Assembly: GCA_002315595.1 (NCBI GenBank)
Contig: DCHG01000071.1
Coordinates: 5,597-19,227, forward strand
From: Clostridiales bacterium UBA1758
GTDB taxonomy: Bacteria > Bacillota > Clostridia > Oscillospirales > UBA1758
DNA: 13,631 bases
Reading direction: 5' to 3'
Part shown: positions 13,111-13,631 of the stretch, piece after piece
How the letters are laid out: each line of letters starts with the position of its first letter
Numbering within the stretch: the first letter of the stretch is position 1
Program-made: the position numbers and the translations under genes
The notes under the pieces: generated by a model
What the model saw: the letters and a program-made list of their open reading frames with translations, nothing else
What the model was told of the DNA's origin: nothing
The model's database searches: none

Positions 13111-13631
13111 GTACCGATCATATTATTTCCGTCACGGAACTGAACCAGTACATCAAGCAGATGCTTGACTACGATCCGTTGCTTGCGCGTGTATTTGTTC
13201 GTGGCGAAATTTCGAATTTAAAACTTCATTCCTCCGGACATATTTATATGACGCTCAAAGATGAGGGCGGTGTACTCCGCGCGGTGATGTTCCGCGGGGA
13301 TGCGTCAAAACTCGTGTTTCAGCCGGAAAATGGGATGAAGGTCATCGCAGGAGGACGGATTTCGGCATTTCCGAGGGACGGTCAGTATCAACTATACGTC
13401 ACGAATATGACGCCGGAGGGCGTGGGTTCGTTGGCGGTGGCTTACGAACAACTCAAACAAAAACTTTACGACGAAGGCCTTTTTGACGAAGCACATAAAA
13501 AGCCGATCCCGCGCTTCCCGAACCGTATCGCCGTTATTACGTCAAAAACGGGTGCCGCCGTACGCGATATACTCCGTATTCTCGGCATACGGTGGCCGAT
13601 GGCGGAAGAAATTGTCATTCCCGTCCGCGTT
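13107..13631 (+). CDS. xseA: Exodeoxyribonuclease VII large subunit (XseA), 3' end missing
   Basis: Large subunit of the single-strand-specific exonuclease VII. ATG 13107 overlaps the stop of the preceding gene (ATGA), and GGAGATGGG lies just upstream. The 175 codons in the window read MSTDHIISVTELNQYIKQML, followed by an N-terminal OB-fold (VRGEISNLKLHSSGHIYMTL, GVLRAVMFRG, the GGRISAFPRDGQYQLYV strand). The start of the catalytic domain follows (IAVITSKTGAAVRDILRIL), all typical of XseA. The frame runs off the right edge; somewhat more than half of the gene is expected beyond it, probably followed by xseB. Confidence 0.96.
   Translation, partial: MSTDHIISVTELNQYIKQMLDYDPLLARVFVRGEISNLKLHSSGHIYMTLKDEGGVLRAVMFRGDASKLVFQPENGMKVIAGGRISAFPRDGQYQLYVTNMTPEGVGSLAVAYEQLKQKLYDEGLFDEAHKKPIPRFPNRIAVITSKTGAAVRDILRILGIRWPMAEEIVIPVRV

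Noticed and set aside
1..13631. Mobile elements, defence systems, CRISPR arrays, tRNA or rRNA genes
   Set aside because: No transposase, integrase, repeat array or RNA gene pattern was seen; nearly all sequence is accounted for by conserved core genes, and the longest gene-free gap (191 nt, 11126-11316) holds a terminator, a promoter and a leader.

Overview
The window is a compact, entirely + strand stretch of a chromosome from an endospore-forming Firmicute, most likely an anaerobe of class Clostridia (Oscillospirales-like or a related order; this rank is inference). The evidence is a complete set of sporulation genes: the sigma-E maturation protease SpoIIGA, sigma-E with its pro-sequence, sigma-G, and all eight spoIIIA genes. 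Base composition is about half G+C throughout, and I see no mobile element, CRISPR array, tRNA or rRNA.

Layout: (1) 1-3257, the 3' part of dnaE (replicative DNA polymerase III alpha), open at the left edge and closed by a strong intrinsic terminator at 3273-3305. (2) 3368-5808, spoIIGA-sigE-sigG: a vegetative-type promoter just before spoIIGA, a near-match to a sigma-F promoter between sigE and sigG, and a terminator-like hairpin after sigG. (3) 5891-11125, a DUF4830-type membrane-anchored protein followed by spoIIIAA-AB-AC-AD-AE-AF-AG-AH, tightly packed with several stop/start overlaps, closed by a strong terminator at 11136-11169. (4) 11220 to the end, a housekeeping operon with its own extended -10 promoter and a structured leader: Asp23/YloU family protein, nusB, a divergent TsaD (M22) paralogue, and the 5' part of xseA.

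How it fits together: SpoIIGA in the septal membrane, activated by a forespore signal, cleaves pro-sigma-E in the mother cell. Sigma-E should then switch on the spoIIIA operon, whose products form the mother-cell half of the SpoIIIA-SpoIIQ channel that sustains sigma-G activity in the forespore. Sigma-G is encoded just upstream. Three successive regulators and targets of engulfment-stage sporulation therefore lie in one 8-kb block.

The most striking structure is at 5809-5865. A near-consensus sigma-E promoter (-35 ACATATT, 14-nt spacer, -10 CATACAAT) has its -10 element in the loop of the hairpin that looks like the sigG terminator. Read-through RNA from sigG would contain the whole hairpin, but RNA begun at the sigma-E promoter would contain only its right arm. 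This would insulate forespore transcription of sigG from mother-cell transcription of the spoIIIA operon. It also makes the DUF4830 protein the first gene of the spoIIIA operon and a candidate extra component of the channel. No defence system or wholly new gene system is visible; the rest is conserved core Clostridia content in a slightly unusual order.
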